DNA from: Dryomyza anilis
Lineage: Eukaryota > Arthropoda > Insecta > Diptera > Dryomyzidae
Length of the DNA stretch: 64,000 nucleotides
Reading direction: 5' to 3'
Assembly (NCBI GenBank): GCA_951804985.1
Contig: OX638136.1
Span: forward strand, 1,911,152 to 1,975,151
The translations under genes were made by a program, and so were the position numbers. Below the pieces are notes generated by a model. It did not search any database and was not told where the DNA came from. It saw only the letters and a list, made by a program, of their open reading frames with translations. Below are positions 24,144 to 35,744 of the stretch, piece by piece. Numbering within the stretch: position 1 is the stretch's first letter; every line of letters begins with the position of its first letter.

Positions 24144-24154
24144 AAGGGGGGAGG
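24144..24154 (+). promoter_or_regulatory. ERV-1 polypurine tract
   Basis: AAGGGGGGAGG, two bases before the 3' LTR start. This is the expected primer site for plus-strand DNA synthesis. Confidence 0.8.
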
Positions 24155-24156
24155 TA

Positions 24157-24755
24157 TATAGTGTATCATAATCGTAGAGTTCACAGCTTACATATGATCC
24201 ACTGTAGTGTATCATAATCGTGGAACTTACAGCGTGCTTATGATCCACAACATAACATAACCAGTATATTTTTCTTTATGGCATACTTTTAGGGTTAAGC
24301 ATTATGCATGTTAAACACAAACAGCATTTAGTTGTCTTGGCGCACACAGCTTAACATAGCACAGGTATACACGCCCACGTTAAATAGGTCACTCAGATAA
24401 ACGCTGACTTAGTTATTTTAGAATGATGAAAGTACTCAATTTATTGTGAAATTATAAATACGCTGACTAAGTTATTTTAGCATGATGAAATTACTCAATT
24501 TATTGTGAAATTATAAGAATACGAGGTGTTAAGTAGAAGTTAAGTATAGACTAAGAATCAATTGTTTTCGATAAGCTGAACTGTCTACAAATAAGTGTTA
24601 AGTATAAGTGTAACCAACTTTTAAAGCGAAATAAAGTGTCTTGAAGTAAAAAAGACTCGGTTGTTTTAAATAATACAAAGAAAGTAAAAAGGACTCAGTA
24701 AGTATAAAAAGGATCAAGTTAAAGTCCTAGTGGAAGGACCTTCTAAAATACAACA
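24157..24755 (+). repeat. ERV-1 3' LTR
   Basis: 599 bp, paired with 10,021-10,619. It begins TATAGTGTATC where the 5' LTR has TGTTGTGTATC. It ends ...AATACAACA directly before the CGAG target duplication at 24,756-24,759. About 2% mismatch with the 5' LTR points to an insertion that is not brand new. Confidence 0.9.
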
Positions 24756-26455
24756 CGAGTTGGTTATATTTAGAAAATATCACACATTTTTAAATAGAAA
24801 ATTAAGAAATCCGATTCGGACAAATTCAAAAATAATTTGATGCATTCGGAATTTTTCAAAAAGCAGTTTGTAAATGTTTTATAATCTATATTTTTTCTTT
24901 GGTTTTGTAAAATTTGGAAATTTTGACGGTCAATAAAAAACGAGCTGATATGTTCAGTTAATTTACTATTAAAACAGATAATGTACAATGAAATTTTTCG
25001 AAAAAATTTGACTGCGGCGCTTCTATTGTTGTTATAACTATAATAATATAAAAATACACTAATAATAAAAAAATAACTTTAGATTACAAATATTAAAAAA
25101 ATTTTGAATAAAAAAATTCCTGCGGCGCTTCTAACAGTGCTATATAAAATTCTAAAAAATTGGCTGACTATTATATACAAAAATAAACCTTTAACCCTTA
25201 AATGCCCACTCTTTCCGCCAGTATCCAACGGATGACTTTGTTCAATGAATTTTATGTAATCTTCCCGATTCGACTTCGCCGATTCTCGTTTAAGACAAAC
25301 TTCATTTGCCGGCTGTCCAGTAAGCGCAATTAACCTCAAAAAAAAAAATAACTTTTGTAAAATTGAGTAATTTCAAAAAAATATTATTGTGGTGAATTTG
25401 TCGAAATCGAAGCTGAAAAATTGTCGTGATCTAGAAGCTATTGTAAGTGTTTGAAATAAATTTAATTTTTTATTGTAGTGGATTTTTTCGAATTTTTGAT
25501 TGGATCTTTGCGGAACCATCAGGCACCGGAAGTTCAAAATTGAGCATATGTGAAATTGTATAGAAATGTTTTTTTTTTTAAGTTTGTTGTTTACAAACTA
25601 CAGAATTCCTGATTTTCGAACCGAATAAGTGCTTTGAAATAAATGGTGTGAATATGACATCAACAATGGCCGGAGTGAATCAATAAAAAAACTGTTTCAT
25701 CGAAACAAACCACAATTATTCATACTTTTATGCTTTTATTTACATTTTCCACGATTTTTCAAAAGAAACCAACGACGAATTTTAGATCTGGATCATTTAA
25801 GTAACACCTATGCGCAAACTCGTAGAACAAACGTTGTCCAGAATCGCGAGTTCTATTTTAAGGGTTAATGTATGTAAGGGATTTTAAGTTTTTTAAAAGT
25901 TAATGGCACTCTCATATTCCAAAAAATTAATTTAAAATTTTTTATTTTTTTTTATTTTTAAATGGTACCACGTGATGTTGAAGTTACTTTTTATATTTTT
26001 GTAACTTTTTTCATGCTCACTTTGATATAATCCAAAATCCGGTTGGATATCGTGTGATTACAATTTTGATTCATGTATACACAGGGAAAAATTATGTTTT
26101 GCAGTTACATACCTGAATTTACAAGATTTAAAAATTTAATAAAAAAAATTCTTTTCGGAAATTTTAAGTGTCAAACCCCCCCTAAGATTTTTCTTAGGGC
26201 CAGCCTTGTATATGGCTACCTAAGAATAAATATAGGTTATTAAACATTTACAAACGACTTTTTGAAAAATTCCCAATGCTTCCAATTATTTTTGAATTTG
26301 TCCGAATCGGATTTTTTAATTTTCTATTTAAAAATTTGTGATATTTTTCGAATATAACCGACTAGGAGTTTATATATTAGCAATTTTATACTATATAAAA
26401 TTAAATCTATATGTTTTTATTTTTTGAAAATTTCCGACTGATTTTAGGATACACC
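24756..26455. mobile_element. Long-TIR DNA transposon relic, copy 1
   Basis: Left arm 24,756-24,912 and right arm about 26,215-26,375 are inverted repeats of each other (for example ATCCGATTCGGACAAATTCA against its complement near 26,310). The left arm starts before ERV-1 (10,000-10,020), so the retrovirus sits inside the left terminal repeat. Inner similarity extends further out to a GGTTTT/AAAATAAAAACATA stretch. No transposase is seen. Only a minus-strand frame of ~86 codons with no clear start (25,079-25,339) is shared with copy 2. The transposon superfamily is undetermined. Confidence 0.55.
25079..25339 (-). other. Conserved minus-strand frame inside the long-TIR element
   Basis: Roughly 86 codons with no ATG start. 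It shares FIEQSHPLDTGG(K/N)SGHLRVKGL with the frame at 30,324-30,611. The copies differ by a ~30-bp indel and a few residues. It may be the tail of a lost transposase or a captured exon. I do not recognise it, and the frame may be open only by chance. Confidence 0.25.
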
Positions 26456-26549
26456 CCATCTCTAGGTAAAACCATTCAGCATACATCAGCATTATAAAAA
26501 ATACATAAACTCAGAAAATAATAAAAATTTTAAACATTTACATATCGTA

Positions 26550-26787
26550 GCAAAATTTACAACAACAGGCAGTATCACAACAAAATTTTATTCAACCAAC
26601 AACAGATGTTGCGTTATCAGCAAAGATTTCTTCAGCAGCTTCAAAGAAGAACCAGCAAGTTGATGTTCGTTGAATAAATGCAGCAATTGTCGAACATTTC
26701 TGGAGCATGTGAATTATTATTGTTGGGCGCCAATTGTAGGGGCTCGTACAATTTATTTAATTACTTTTATTAATTTATTGTACGATT
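26550..26787 (-). other. Minus-strand LTR-element leader with primer site
   Basis: This short piece lies between the two segmental copies. On the minus strand TGGCGCCCAAC (26,722-26,732) is a classic gypsy-type primer site. It lies 2 bases after a ...CCCCTACA end (26,735 upward), so the sequence to its right in window coordinates would be the LTR of a minus-strand element. The opposite LTR edge cannot be found, and no gag follows. Confidence 0.4.
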
Positions 26788-26922
26788 ACTTCCAAGCCAG
26801 ATAGCAAATGCGTCTAGGCTGGATAAGTAAATTTTTATTATTTTAAATACGGGCCTGGACAGACAGCTAAAACATCTAGTCTGGTCCTCGTATAAATTTA
26901 TATTTATTGTTTTAAATAAAAA

Positions 26923-27573
26923 CGAGTTGGGAAAGGTAGGTCACATGGGTAAGTTCGATCACATGGGGCGGATTTTTATAGTCGGTCGGGCCCGACTATG
27001 GAATACCCTACACCTTTGGTGGGGATATTAATGTCTATATTTAAAATTTTGAAAGGCTAATATTTCATAGATTTGATTTTAATAATTTACGGATCAAATT
27101 TCCACTATGAAAACCCGGGAAATAATGAAAAAAAAAATGGGCGGATCACACCCAGTTTTGAACCACATATTTATAGGTGAATTATAACAATATCTTATAA
27201 ATTTTATAGCTATACCTTGAATACTTTTCGAGTTATTAGTTCCGAAAGAGTTATATAAAAGTGACTTGTATGGGAGGTGGGCGTGTCCGCTGACCGATTT
27301 GGCTTATTTTCAAACTCAGTTCCTACTTTTGGCTAAAATATATTGAGTCGAAATTTCATCGCATTCTGATCAGTATATCTCAAGTTATTCTGTATTCGGA
27401 CAGCAAGACAGCAAGACGGACAGACAGACAGACGGACATGGCTAAACGGACTCGGGTAGTGATGCTGATCAAGAATATATATACTTTTCCATACCGGACA
27501 CGCCTCCTAAGGGGCGATACAATATATGCACAAAGTTAATATACCCTGTACCTCATAGGTGTAGGGTATAAAA
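26923..27573 (-). repeat. HINE/DINE-1-like repeat (twin of 8,651)
   Basis: Same ends, hairpin and GACA microsatellite as the copy at 8,651-9,299, at the same place in the duplicated segment. It was therefore inherited by duplication and is not a new insertion. Confidence 0.65.
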
Positions 27574-28215
27574 AGGAAAGTCTTTGCGCGTAAGTTTAAA
27601 GCGACTTTATTTGAAGACGTCTCGATGCAGAATGAATATATTGTTCAAGTGATCTTAGTAACAAAAAGAGTACAATTTGTAATATTGATAATTTAGTTGC
27701 TGAAAATGAGTAAAATATATAATTATTGAGTGAATTTAACATAATGATTAAGTGTAACATAAGTGCAATAGAGAAACATAAATAGTTTGACATTTTTAGT
27801 AACAGTCATGTATAAATTAATAATACTTCATTAAAAATACATAAACAATATAGAATAAAGTATCTGCCACAACCCTCAAAATTTCCTTATGAAAGATTCA
27901 CAAAATATATTAAAAAATAATAAAAAAAAAATAGAAATTACATCCAAATAATTATGAAATAATACATCTCTTACCAAAAATTTAATAACATAAGTAAAAA
28001 TCTTATTTTTAAGAAAATAAGGGTGTGTGTGAGTTCAACTAAATTGCTGATTAAACTAATGTAGTGTTTGGAACATTTTCTTAGGGAACATTTCCCATAA
28101 TGCTATTTCAACGTAATTTTCTTTTTATTTCAAATATTTCTACCATTTTTCAAAAATTTTCTACTTAATTATATTTATTTGACAATTTTATGCTATATAA
28201 GAATATACGTCAGTT

Positions 28216-28914
28216 TTTATACCCTACACTAAGAGTGAAAGGGTATATTCAGTTTGGTACGCCGTTTGTAACACCCAGAACGAAGCATCTCCGGTATGGA
28301 AAAGTATATATATTCTTTATCAGCATGACCTCCTGAGTCGATTTAGCGATGTCCGTCTGTCTGTCCGTCTGTCTGTCTGTCTGTCTGTTGAAATCCCTAA
28401 GACTTTTAAAATTGAAGAGCTAGATAAATGAAACTTATAACTTAGATTACTTAGATTACTAACTTGGCGAGATCGGTCCATTGTGACCTATGATCCGACC
28501 ACTTATGTTCAAATACCTCATATAAAATTTACATATACAGATCAATTTTACTGTATACGTGCTTAGGTAAACTTTTTTGGTCAAATATATATTGACATCA
28601 TGCTCAAATACATGATAATAATGTTTTCCGGCGAAAAGACTTGTGGTTCACCAAAAAAGAAATCGAAATTCGGTACACCTACCCATTTGTAAATATGGGT
28701 ATCAAATGAATGGAAATTCTTCAGCGATTGAATGTTTGCAGTTATTTTCAGGATTCGTATACCCTGGTGACCTATATATCACTTTGAATGGTAACCACTC
28801 ATATGTGTAGGGTATTTATAGTCGGCTTAGACCGACTATAATTTTGATAATCCGAACTATCATAATTACACCTACTTTAAAATTTCCCATGTGATCTAAC
28901 CTTCCCAACTGGTT
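28216..28914 (+). repeat. HINE/DINE-1-like repeat, full copy on the plus strand
   Basis: It runs TATACCCTACACTAAGAG...(GTCT)n at about 28,350-28,388...hairpin (TTATAGTCGG/CCGACTATAA)...CCCAACTGGTT. The empty site is visible in copy 1 at ~9,980 (CAGTTTTGAAAACTG). Only one to a few bases differ at the junction and there is no longer target duplication, as expected for Helentron-type insertion. Confidence 0.7.
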
Positions 28915-29190
28915 AAAACTGATTTTGTAAATTTTGCGGCTGCTTCCAAATATTTTTAAAAATAAATTAGTTATATTTTTCCAATGTGTTCGAATCGGTT
29001 CATATTTATTTTGTAATTATATGGCCAGGGCCGAACCTATAGGGGTGGTGAGGGGGGTGTGACACACCCCCACCCCCTAAAAAATAAAAACATAGAAATT
29101 GTCATGTATTTTTATATAATATAAAATGGCCAATATATAAAGTCCGAGTTGGTTATATTTAGAAAATATCACACATTTTTAAATAGAAAA

Positions 29191-29858
29191 CGAGTTGGGA
29201 AAGTTAGGTCACATGGGTAAGTTCGGTCACATGGGGCGGATTTTTATAGTCGGTCGGGCCCGATTATGGAATACCCTACACCTTTGGTGGGTATATTAAT
29301 GTGGGCTATTTAATTGCATACCTTAATTTAAAAGTTTTTAATTATGCTGAACCTCAGAATATTATTCATAAATCAGAAATGTACGTCTTATATCCCCATA
29401 AATTAAAAAATGTATATAAAAGTATAAACAACTAAAAAAAAAATTAAAAAATATAATTGGGCGGACCACGCCTATATTTAAAATTTTGAAAGACTAATAT
29501 TTCATAGATTTGATTTTAATAATTTACGGATCAAATTTCCACTATGAAAACCCGGGACATAATGAAAATAAAAGTGGGCGGATCACGCCCATTTTTGGAC
29601 CACATATTTTTAGGTGAATTATAACAATACCTTTAAAATTTTATAACTATACCTTGAATACTTTTCGAGTTATTAGTTCCGAAAGAGTTATATAAAAGTG
29701 ACTTGTATGGGAGGTGGGCGTGTCCGTTGACCGATTTGGCTCATTTTCAAACTCAGTTCCTACTTTTGGCTAAAATATATTGAGACGAAATTTCATCGCA
29801 TTCTGATCAGTATTTCTCAAGTTATTCTGTATTCGGACAGCAAGACAGCAAGACAGCA

Positions 29859-29891
<33 letters not shown>

Positions 29892-30028
29892 GACATGGCT
29901 AAACGGACTCGGGTAGTGATGCTGATCAAGAATATATATACTTTTCCATACCGGACACGCCTCCTAAGGGGCGTTACAATATATGCACAAAGTTAATATA
30001 CCCTGTACCTCATAGGTGTAGGGTATAA
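29191..30028 (-). repeat. HINE/DINE-1-like repeat, longer variant
   Basis: CGAGTTGGG...GGTGTAGGGTATAA ends, with a GACA/GACG tract at 29,845-29,895 and about 190 bp of extra internal sequence (29,300-29,490) compared with 8,651-9,299. In copy 1 the site reads ATAGAAAATTAAG. The insertion lies between A and T-rich bases without a target duplication. Confidence 0.65.
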
Positions 30029-30323
30029 TTAAAAAATCCGATTCGGACAAATTCAAAAATAATTTGATGCATTCGGAATTTTTCAAAAAGCAGTTTGTAA
30101 ATGTATAATAATCTATATTTATTCTTTGGTAGCCATACAGTTTTGTAAATTTTGGATATTTTGACGGTCAATAAAAAACGAGTTGATATGTTCAGTTAAT
30201 TTACTATTAATACAGATAATGTACAATGAAATTTTTCGAAAAAATTATAACTATAACTATAATTATAACTATAATGTTATAACTATAATAATATAAAAAT
30301 ACACTAATAATAAAAAACTAACT

Positions 30324-30611
30324 TTAGATTATAAATATTAAAAAAATTTTGAATAAAAAAATTCCTGCGGCGCTTCTAACAGTGCTATATAAAATTCTAA
30401 AAAATTGGCTGACTATTATATACAAAACTAAACCTTTAACCCTTAAATGCCCACTGTTTCCGCCAGTATCCAACGGATGACTTTGTTCAATGAATTTAAG
30501 TAATCTTCCCGCTTCGACTTTTAAAAAGTTTATTGATCCAAGCACCACCGTTTTCGCCGATTCTCGTTTAAAACAAACTTCATTTGCCGGCTGTATGTCC
30601 AGTAAGCGCAA
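30324..30611 (-). other. Conserved minus-strand frame, second copy
   Basis: About 95 codons. It matches the frame at 25,079-25,339 with an inserted stretch (VVLGSINFLKVEAG) and substitutions. It has no recognised domain or ATG, and its meaning is unknown. Confidence 0.25.
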
Positions 30612-31562
30612 TTAACCTCAAAAAAAAATAACTTTTGTAAAATTGAGTAATTTCAAAAAAATATTATTGTGGTGAATTTGTCGAAATCGAAGCTGAAAAA
30701 TTGTCGTGATCTAGAAGCTATTGTAAGTGTTTGAAATAAATTTAATTTTTTATTGTAGTGGATTTTTTCGAATTTTTGATTGGATCTTTGCGGAATCATC
30801 AGGCACCGGAAGTTCAAAATTGAGCATATGTGAAATTGTATAGAAATGTTTTTTTTTTAAAGTTTGTTGTTTACAAACTACAGAATTCCTGATTTTCGAA
30901 CCGAATAAGTGCTTTGAAATAAATGGTGTGAATATGACATCAACAATGGCCGGAGTGAATCAATAAAAAAACTGTTTCATCGAAACAAACCACAATTATT
31001 CATACTTTTATGCTTTTATTTACATTTTCCACGATTTTTCAAAAGAAACCAACGACGAATTTTAGATCTGGATCATTTAAGTAACACCTATGCGCAAACT
31101 CGTAGAACAAACGTTGTCCAGAATCATGCTCACTTTGATATAATCCAAAATCCGGTTGGATATCGTGTGATTACAATTTTGATTCATGTATACACAGGGA
31201 AAAATTATGTTTTGCAGTTACATACCTGAATTTACAAGATTTAAAAATTTTATAAAAAAAAATTCTTTTCGGAAATTTTAAGTGTCAAACCCCCCCTAAT
31301 ATTTTTCTTAGGGCCAGCCCTGTATATGGCTACCTAAGAATAAATATAGGTTATTAAACATTTACAAACGGCTTTTTGAAAAATTCCCAATGCTTCCAAT
31401 TATTTTTGAATTTGTCCGAATCGGATTTTTTAATTTTCTATTTAAAAATTTGTGATATTTTTCGAATATAACCGACTAGGAGTTTATACCATTCAGCATA
31501 CATCAGCATTATAGAAAATACATAAACTCAGAAAATAATAAAAATTTTAATCATTTACATAT

Positions 31563-32085
31563 CTATTAATTTATTTAAAATTGAATACACTAATGTAGGG
31601 ATGCCCAACTCGCCTGCCCGCGGCTGACTGCACGGAAATCGAGTGCTTGGCCTGGGGTATCTCCGGCAGAAATGAGCGGGGATTGCAACGCAGAAATGAG
31701 CGGGGCTTTTAGTGTTGCATTTTTAGAAATTCCGGGTAATTTAAATGTCTATTTAAGAGTTTAATTATTTGAGATTGTTTTTAACGAACCCATTTATATT
31801 GCTTATTATTTTGAATTACTAAAATATACAAATTTTATAATTTTAAATAATTATACATTTCTTTTCATAAAATTTATGTAATTTTCGCTTGCAAAAAAAA
31901 AAAAAATATTATTTTTTATTATTCTGTAAAAGGTTTTGGGATATAAAATGTGTGCCTAAAGTGATTAAAATCTCAAACTTAACTAAATTCTAAAATAATT
32001 ATTTTACATTTCTGCCTTATTTTACTTAAGAAATGATTCAACACTGAAAGAAGAGAGTGCGATGAGAGTACGGTGTAACAAAGAA
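31563..32085. other. Spacer with a hAT-like end
   Basis: TAGGGATGCCCAACTCG at about 31,597 resembles a hAT-type terminus and the sequence at 5,275-5,290. Two direct CAGAAATGAGCGGGG repeats follow. The remainder is AT-rich with no gene. Confidence 0.3.
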
Positions 32086-32490
32086 AAACAGATTAGTCAA
32101 ATTGTATTCAGAAAAGGTCATATGAAATTAGGTATAGATAAAAAGAATTTAGAAGAGGTAAAATTATTTCAAAAAGGGTCAAATTAAATTCAGATTAGTC
32201 AAATTAACATCAGAAAAAATCAAATGAATTCAGAATCGGTCAGATTAAATTCAGAAGGGGACAATTGAATTCAGAATCAGTCAATTGAATTTCAGATTAG
32301 TCAAATTGAATTCAGATAGAGACAATAAAATTAAGAAATGGACAAATGGAATTCAGAAACGTTCTTATAGAATTCAGAATAATCAAATTGAATTCAGAAA
32401 TAGACAATTTGTTTTGATTTGTTGAATTGAGAAACGGACAAATATAATTCAGAAAAAGTCATTTGAAATTCATGTACAGGCATATGTAAT
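32086..32490. repeat. Degenerate minisatellite based on GAATTCAGA
   Basis: About a dozen imperfect repeats of roughly 25-30 bp with the core (A)TTGAATTCAGA and GTCAAATT. No coding frame. Confidence 0.6.
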
Positions 32491-32639
32491 TTTAAAAAAT
32501 TAAACACATTTCTTTCTAATAGGGGTCATTTGAAATATATACTGTTTTGAGAAAAACGAAGTAGCAATTGCATTTTTTGCGTTTTAAAAGCGTGGAAATT
32601 CGCGTAATATATAGAAAATTACCGTGTCCCGGGAAGACT

Positions 32640-33221
32640 AAAATCGTGTGGCGTTTAATACCATGCAGACATTCGTTTCACGCTACTTGTATTGTGTTGT
32701 GAATTACTTCACAACATTTTTCTTTTCCTTATTAATATTCACTATTCAGACAATTTTGGATGTTGCGGTACATGTGTTGAGCAACACGTTCATAGCATTG
32801 CTCCAACGCTTCACGCTGGCAACAATGATAATACTTTGGCAATGCGCTTTGGCCACACCTCTTTTAAGTTGGCTTACACAGTTAACAGAGGCTTGCAATA
32901 TGTTAAAATAAGCTATGTTAAAATAAACAAAGCAGCGTTCTCTAACAATCATACTATTTCGCAATTGGTGTCAGCCAAAAACTGCAAGTCGGACTTTCTT
33001 CAAAAGTCACGTACGCCAAAATTGAGTGAAAGTGAAAATTCACTAGAACATTGTGAAAATAGAATTTAAGAAAAACTTGCAACGAAGGTATTGTTAATAC
33101 ATTTCGTTGCAATTTAAAATAAAGTTTTTTAGTCAGCCTCAAATAGAGGTAGTAAAGTTAATAAAAGTGTTCTTTAATTTATTAAATGATAACAAAAATT
33201 CAACACTAAAATTTTACAACA
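32640..33221 (+). repeat. ERV-3 5' LTR (left edge uncertain)
   Basis: The right edge is clear: ...TTTTACAACA is followed by the primer site TGGCGCAGCCGG at 33,224, as in ERV-1. The left edge is not resolved because no second LTR is present. The open frames across it are not considered genes. Confidence 0.5.
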
Positions 33222-33223
33222 TT

Positions 33224-33235
33224 TGGCGCAGCCGG
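33224..33235 (+). promoter_or_regulatory. ERV-3 primer binding site
   Basis: TGGCGCAGCCGG, identical to the ERV-1 primer site. Confidence 0.65.
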
Positions 33236-34281
33236 TACGTCGGTACCAACCTCTCAAGGACCGTGAGTGGAAGGAAGGAAGCAGGAAAAGTAACCAAAAT
33301 GGTAAGTGATTAAAAATTTTTAATTTAAAAAAAAAAATTAAAATTAATGCTTTGAAAACTAGATTTAATTATATTTTGTTTTTTTTTTTTGTTATAGAGA
33401 AAGAGAGTTATAGAGAAAGGGGGAAAGTTATAAATAAAAAATGTTTAACATTCTAAATAATATAAAAAAATATATAAAATCAAATATATAAAAGAAAATA
33501 CACACTGCGAATCCGAACTCCGTACTTCGTACTATTAGTTTGCAAATTATAATTTTCATTAAATATAAAACGATAACATAAAAAAATAAATGCGATAAAA
33601 AATCAATATATTTATCCGAATGTAGAAACATTTAGAAATATTCAAAATTTTAGTATTTTATAATATTCTAAATAATAAGTTTACACTTGACATTTCTCTT
33701 AAACGACTTCTGTACTATGAACTTATTACATAGTAACAGTGATTACATAAATTTTAATTTAATCATATTTTTATTAAAAAATCGAAATTTTAAAAATTGT
33801 CTGAAAAGAAAAAGGACAATATAATAATCGAAATAACACTGACATTCCAAACTACGGACCCTCCAGTGTATAATCAAATAAAAACTTAATGATTTCATGA
33901 AATTTTAAAGCGTGTGAACGCAGCACTGATTGGTGTTATGATTTTAAAAATAACAAAAAAATTATGTTAAAAAATCATTGTATGTTAATTTTTTTTTTTA
34001 AATCTTGAGTAACCGAATATACACGTAATTTTTTATATTTCTTTTTATTTGGAAAAATAAAATTATTTTTATTTTTCCAATGTTATAGAAAATAGATTTA
34101 AAAAAAATACTTCCATTAGATTAAAAAAAATATATAGTTATACTTCTTGAATGCCAAAATTGATTTCGTTGTTGTTTGGGCAACATTTTTGTTTCATTGA
34201 AATTATCAATTACAACTTGATGAAATTTATTTTTTTCAATTAAAAGATGAAGATAACGTTTTAAATTGATTAAAATATTTA
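33236..34281 (+). other. ERV-3 leader
   Basis: AT-rich, no gene. It occupies the same position as the long leader of ERV-1. Confidence 0.5.
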
Positions 34282-34608
34282 ATGGCAGATGCTATTGAAT
34301 TAAATGCGTATATTAAAAAGCAATCTAGCGAATTGGACAGATTTGTTGAAATATTATGGTCGCAATTTGTACCAACAATATTAAATAAAGATAGTACAGC
34401 ATTATTAAAAGATAATATATCTAGAATTCTACATTTATCTAAATTAGAGGAGGCAGATAAAATAGTAGAAGAGTTACTAAATGTCCAGAATTTAAAAATT
34501 AAATCTGTTTTAGCAGAAAATGTTGAATTAGGTAGATTAGTTGACGGGTTGAAAAAATGTTTAAACGATTATTGTTTAAAACGAACAGCACAGTTAGAGC
34601 ACAGATAA
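34282..34608 (+). pseudogene. ERV-3 Gag N-terminal fragment
   Basis: 108 codons from an ATG. The sequence is helical and charged, with no zinc knuckle. By position after an LTR, primer site and leader it should be Gag, but I see no diagnostic motif. It stops at 34,608 and pol-like sequence follows at once, so the rest of Gag and protease has been deleted. Confidence 0.45.
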
Positions 34609-34775
34609 AAATTGAATTGATAGATTATTAGGGAATGTAAAGATCGATGAATCATTAAATAAAGAAGAAGTTGCATCTTTGCAAAATATTTGCTTGTCAT
34701 ATCATGACGTTTTTCATTTGGAAGGGAATGAATTAACATTTACTCTGATATTAAAACATGAAATACCCATATTTT
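34609..34775 (+). pseudogene. ERV-3 Pol fragment (protease-RT linker)
   Basis: It reads KIDESLNKEEVASLQN...SYHDVFHLEGNEL, close to ERV-1 residues at 13,190-13,310 (KIDETLNKDEITSLQN). Only about 50 codons remain before the similarity ends at ~34,775. It shows that ERV-3 is a relative of ERV-1. Confidence 0.7.
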
Positions 34776-35684
34776 AGACTTGCTTTATACTTTTATTAAT
34801 TATTTTTAAGTATTTTTACAAGCTTGAGTTTAAACTGAAAACACGTCTGCACTCTAAGGCAGTTAAAATCATAATGCTTAAAAACTAAACTTAAACTCTA
34901 CTCATCACCTCGGTATCGTGCGACTCACGAACCCCTTGCTTATACTTATTTCTTAAAACAGAACTCATAAATGCAACCAATCATATTCTTAAATCTACGT
35001 ACTACTAAAAACCTCATGAACCCCACATCAGATATTACTAATATTGTGAAGTCATTAACTGAGAAAATTCCAATATGCTAAATTATTAATTGGTTCCCAT
35101 GCTGGCGTTAATCTTGACTTAAATTACAACCAATTCTTTTGTTGTTGTTTTTAAACAGACGGCACACTTGCTAGCGTGTGCCTCGGATCAAATTGCGACC
35201 AGTGAATTTTTCGTTGCTTTCAAGCGGACTTAATTTTATATCCTCAAAGTATGCACTCATAAACATTATGTACTTGTTCCAGTTACGTCGTAGACGTTAT
35301 GTTAAGTTAACATGCATCTGTTATTGTGCTTTTAGATTTGAACTTTATGTGCATACTGGTTATGTGCAGGCTTTCTTAAATACAACAAAAAAAAACGTTT
35401 CTGATTCACAACATTCTTTCCCCCTTATTTTAAGAAAAAATTATTATTATTAAAATGAATAATAGTTTTTTCCTTTACATCATTAATATTTCAATATATT
35501 TCTTAATTTATTTAACTTACAATAATATTTAAAATCAATAATTATTTTTCATATTATTATAATTTATTTTACTTATTTTCATTTTAAGAATCTTATTAAT
35601 GCTTATCTTCGTTACTCAATTAATTAATGGTCGCAGTTTTAGTGATATTTATATACTTTATGTAACGTTAAAAATAAAAATGTA
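34776..35684. other. Unassigned sequence left of the LINE
   Basis: No recognised gene. A 91-codon frame at 35,178-35,453 has no domain. The right edge is the target site of the LINE. Confidence 0.4.
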
Positions 35685-35696
35685 TAACATTACAAG
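35685..35696. repeat. LINE target site duplication, left
   Basis: TAACATTACAAG, repeated exactly at 39,014-39,025. Confidence 0.9.
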
Positions 35697-35744
35697 GGAC
35701 TATGGGGGCGATTATCACAAGGCAACGTGTCTGAGTGCTTCAAC

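Larger units (their letters stand above)
10021..24755 (+). mobile_element. ERV-1: Errantivirus-like Ty3/gypsy endogenous retrovirus
   Basis: A 14,735-bp provirus with 599-bp LTRs, a primer site, Gag-protease, Pol, an env related to the baculovirus-F-type env of insect errantiviruses, and a purine tract. A 2.5 kb block (mid-integrase to mid-env) is present three times. Without the two extra copies the element would be about 9.7 kb, a normal provirus size plus a long leader and spacer. All three genes carry inactivating lesions. It interrupts copy 1 of the segmental duplication. Confidence 0.9.
8516..26549. repeat. Segmental duplication, copy 1 (split by ERV-1)
   Basis: From ACTTCCAAGCCAG at 8,516 to CATTTACATAT at 26,549 this copy matches 26,788-31,562, apart from insertions and deletions private to each copy. 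ERV-1 (10,021-24,755) is private to this copy. The shared HINE at 8,651 and the shared long-TIR transposon lie at identical positions in both copies, so they predate the duplication. The two copies look only a few percent apart. Confidence 0.8.
28915..31482. mobile_element. Long-TIR DNA transposon relic, copy 2
   Basis: The same element as 24,756-26,455. It keeps a longer left arm (about 29,080-29,190 and 30,029-30,140, split by a HINE) and the right arm at about 31,325-31,482. It carries the uninterrupted CCGAGTTGGTTATATT junction that ERV-1 broke in copy 1. Confidence 0.55.
26788..31562. repeat. Segmental duplication, copy 2
   Basis: Partner of 8,516-26,549 without ERV-1. Private changes are HINE insertions at 28,216-28,914 and 29,191-30,028. 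It also lacks ~115 bp near 31,484 that copy 1 retains, and keeps ~200 bp near 28,935-29,130 that copy 1 has lost. Confidence 0.8.

Noticed and set aside
5275..31615. A hAT element bounded by TAGGGATGC ends at 5,289 and 31,597
   Set aside because: The two ends are in unrelated contexts with no matching partner end or duplication. At most they are two separate degraded termini.
32648..33313. Short frames on both strands around the ERV-3 LTR
   Set aside because: They overlap the LTR and primer site and have no recognisable domain.
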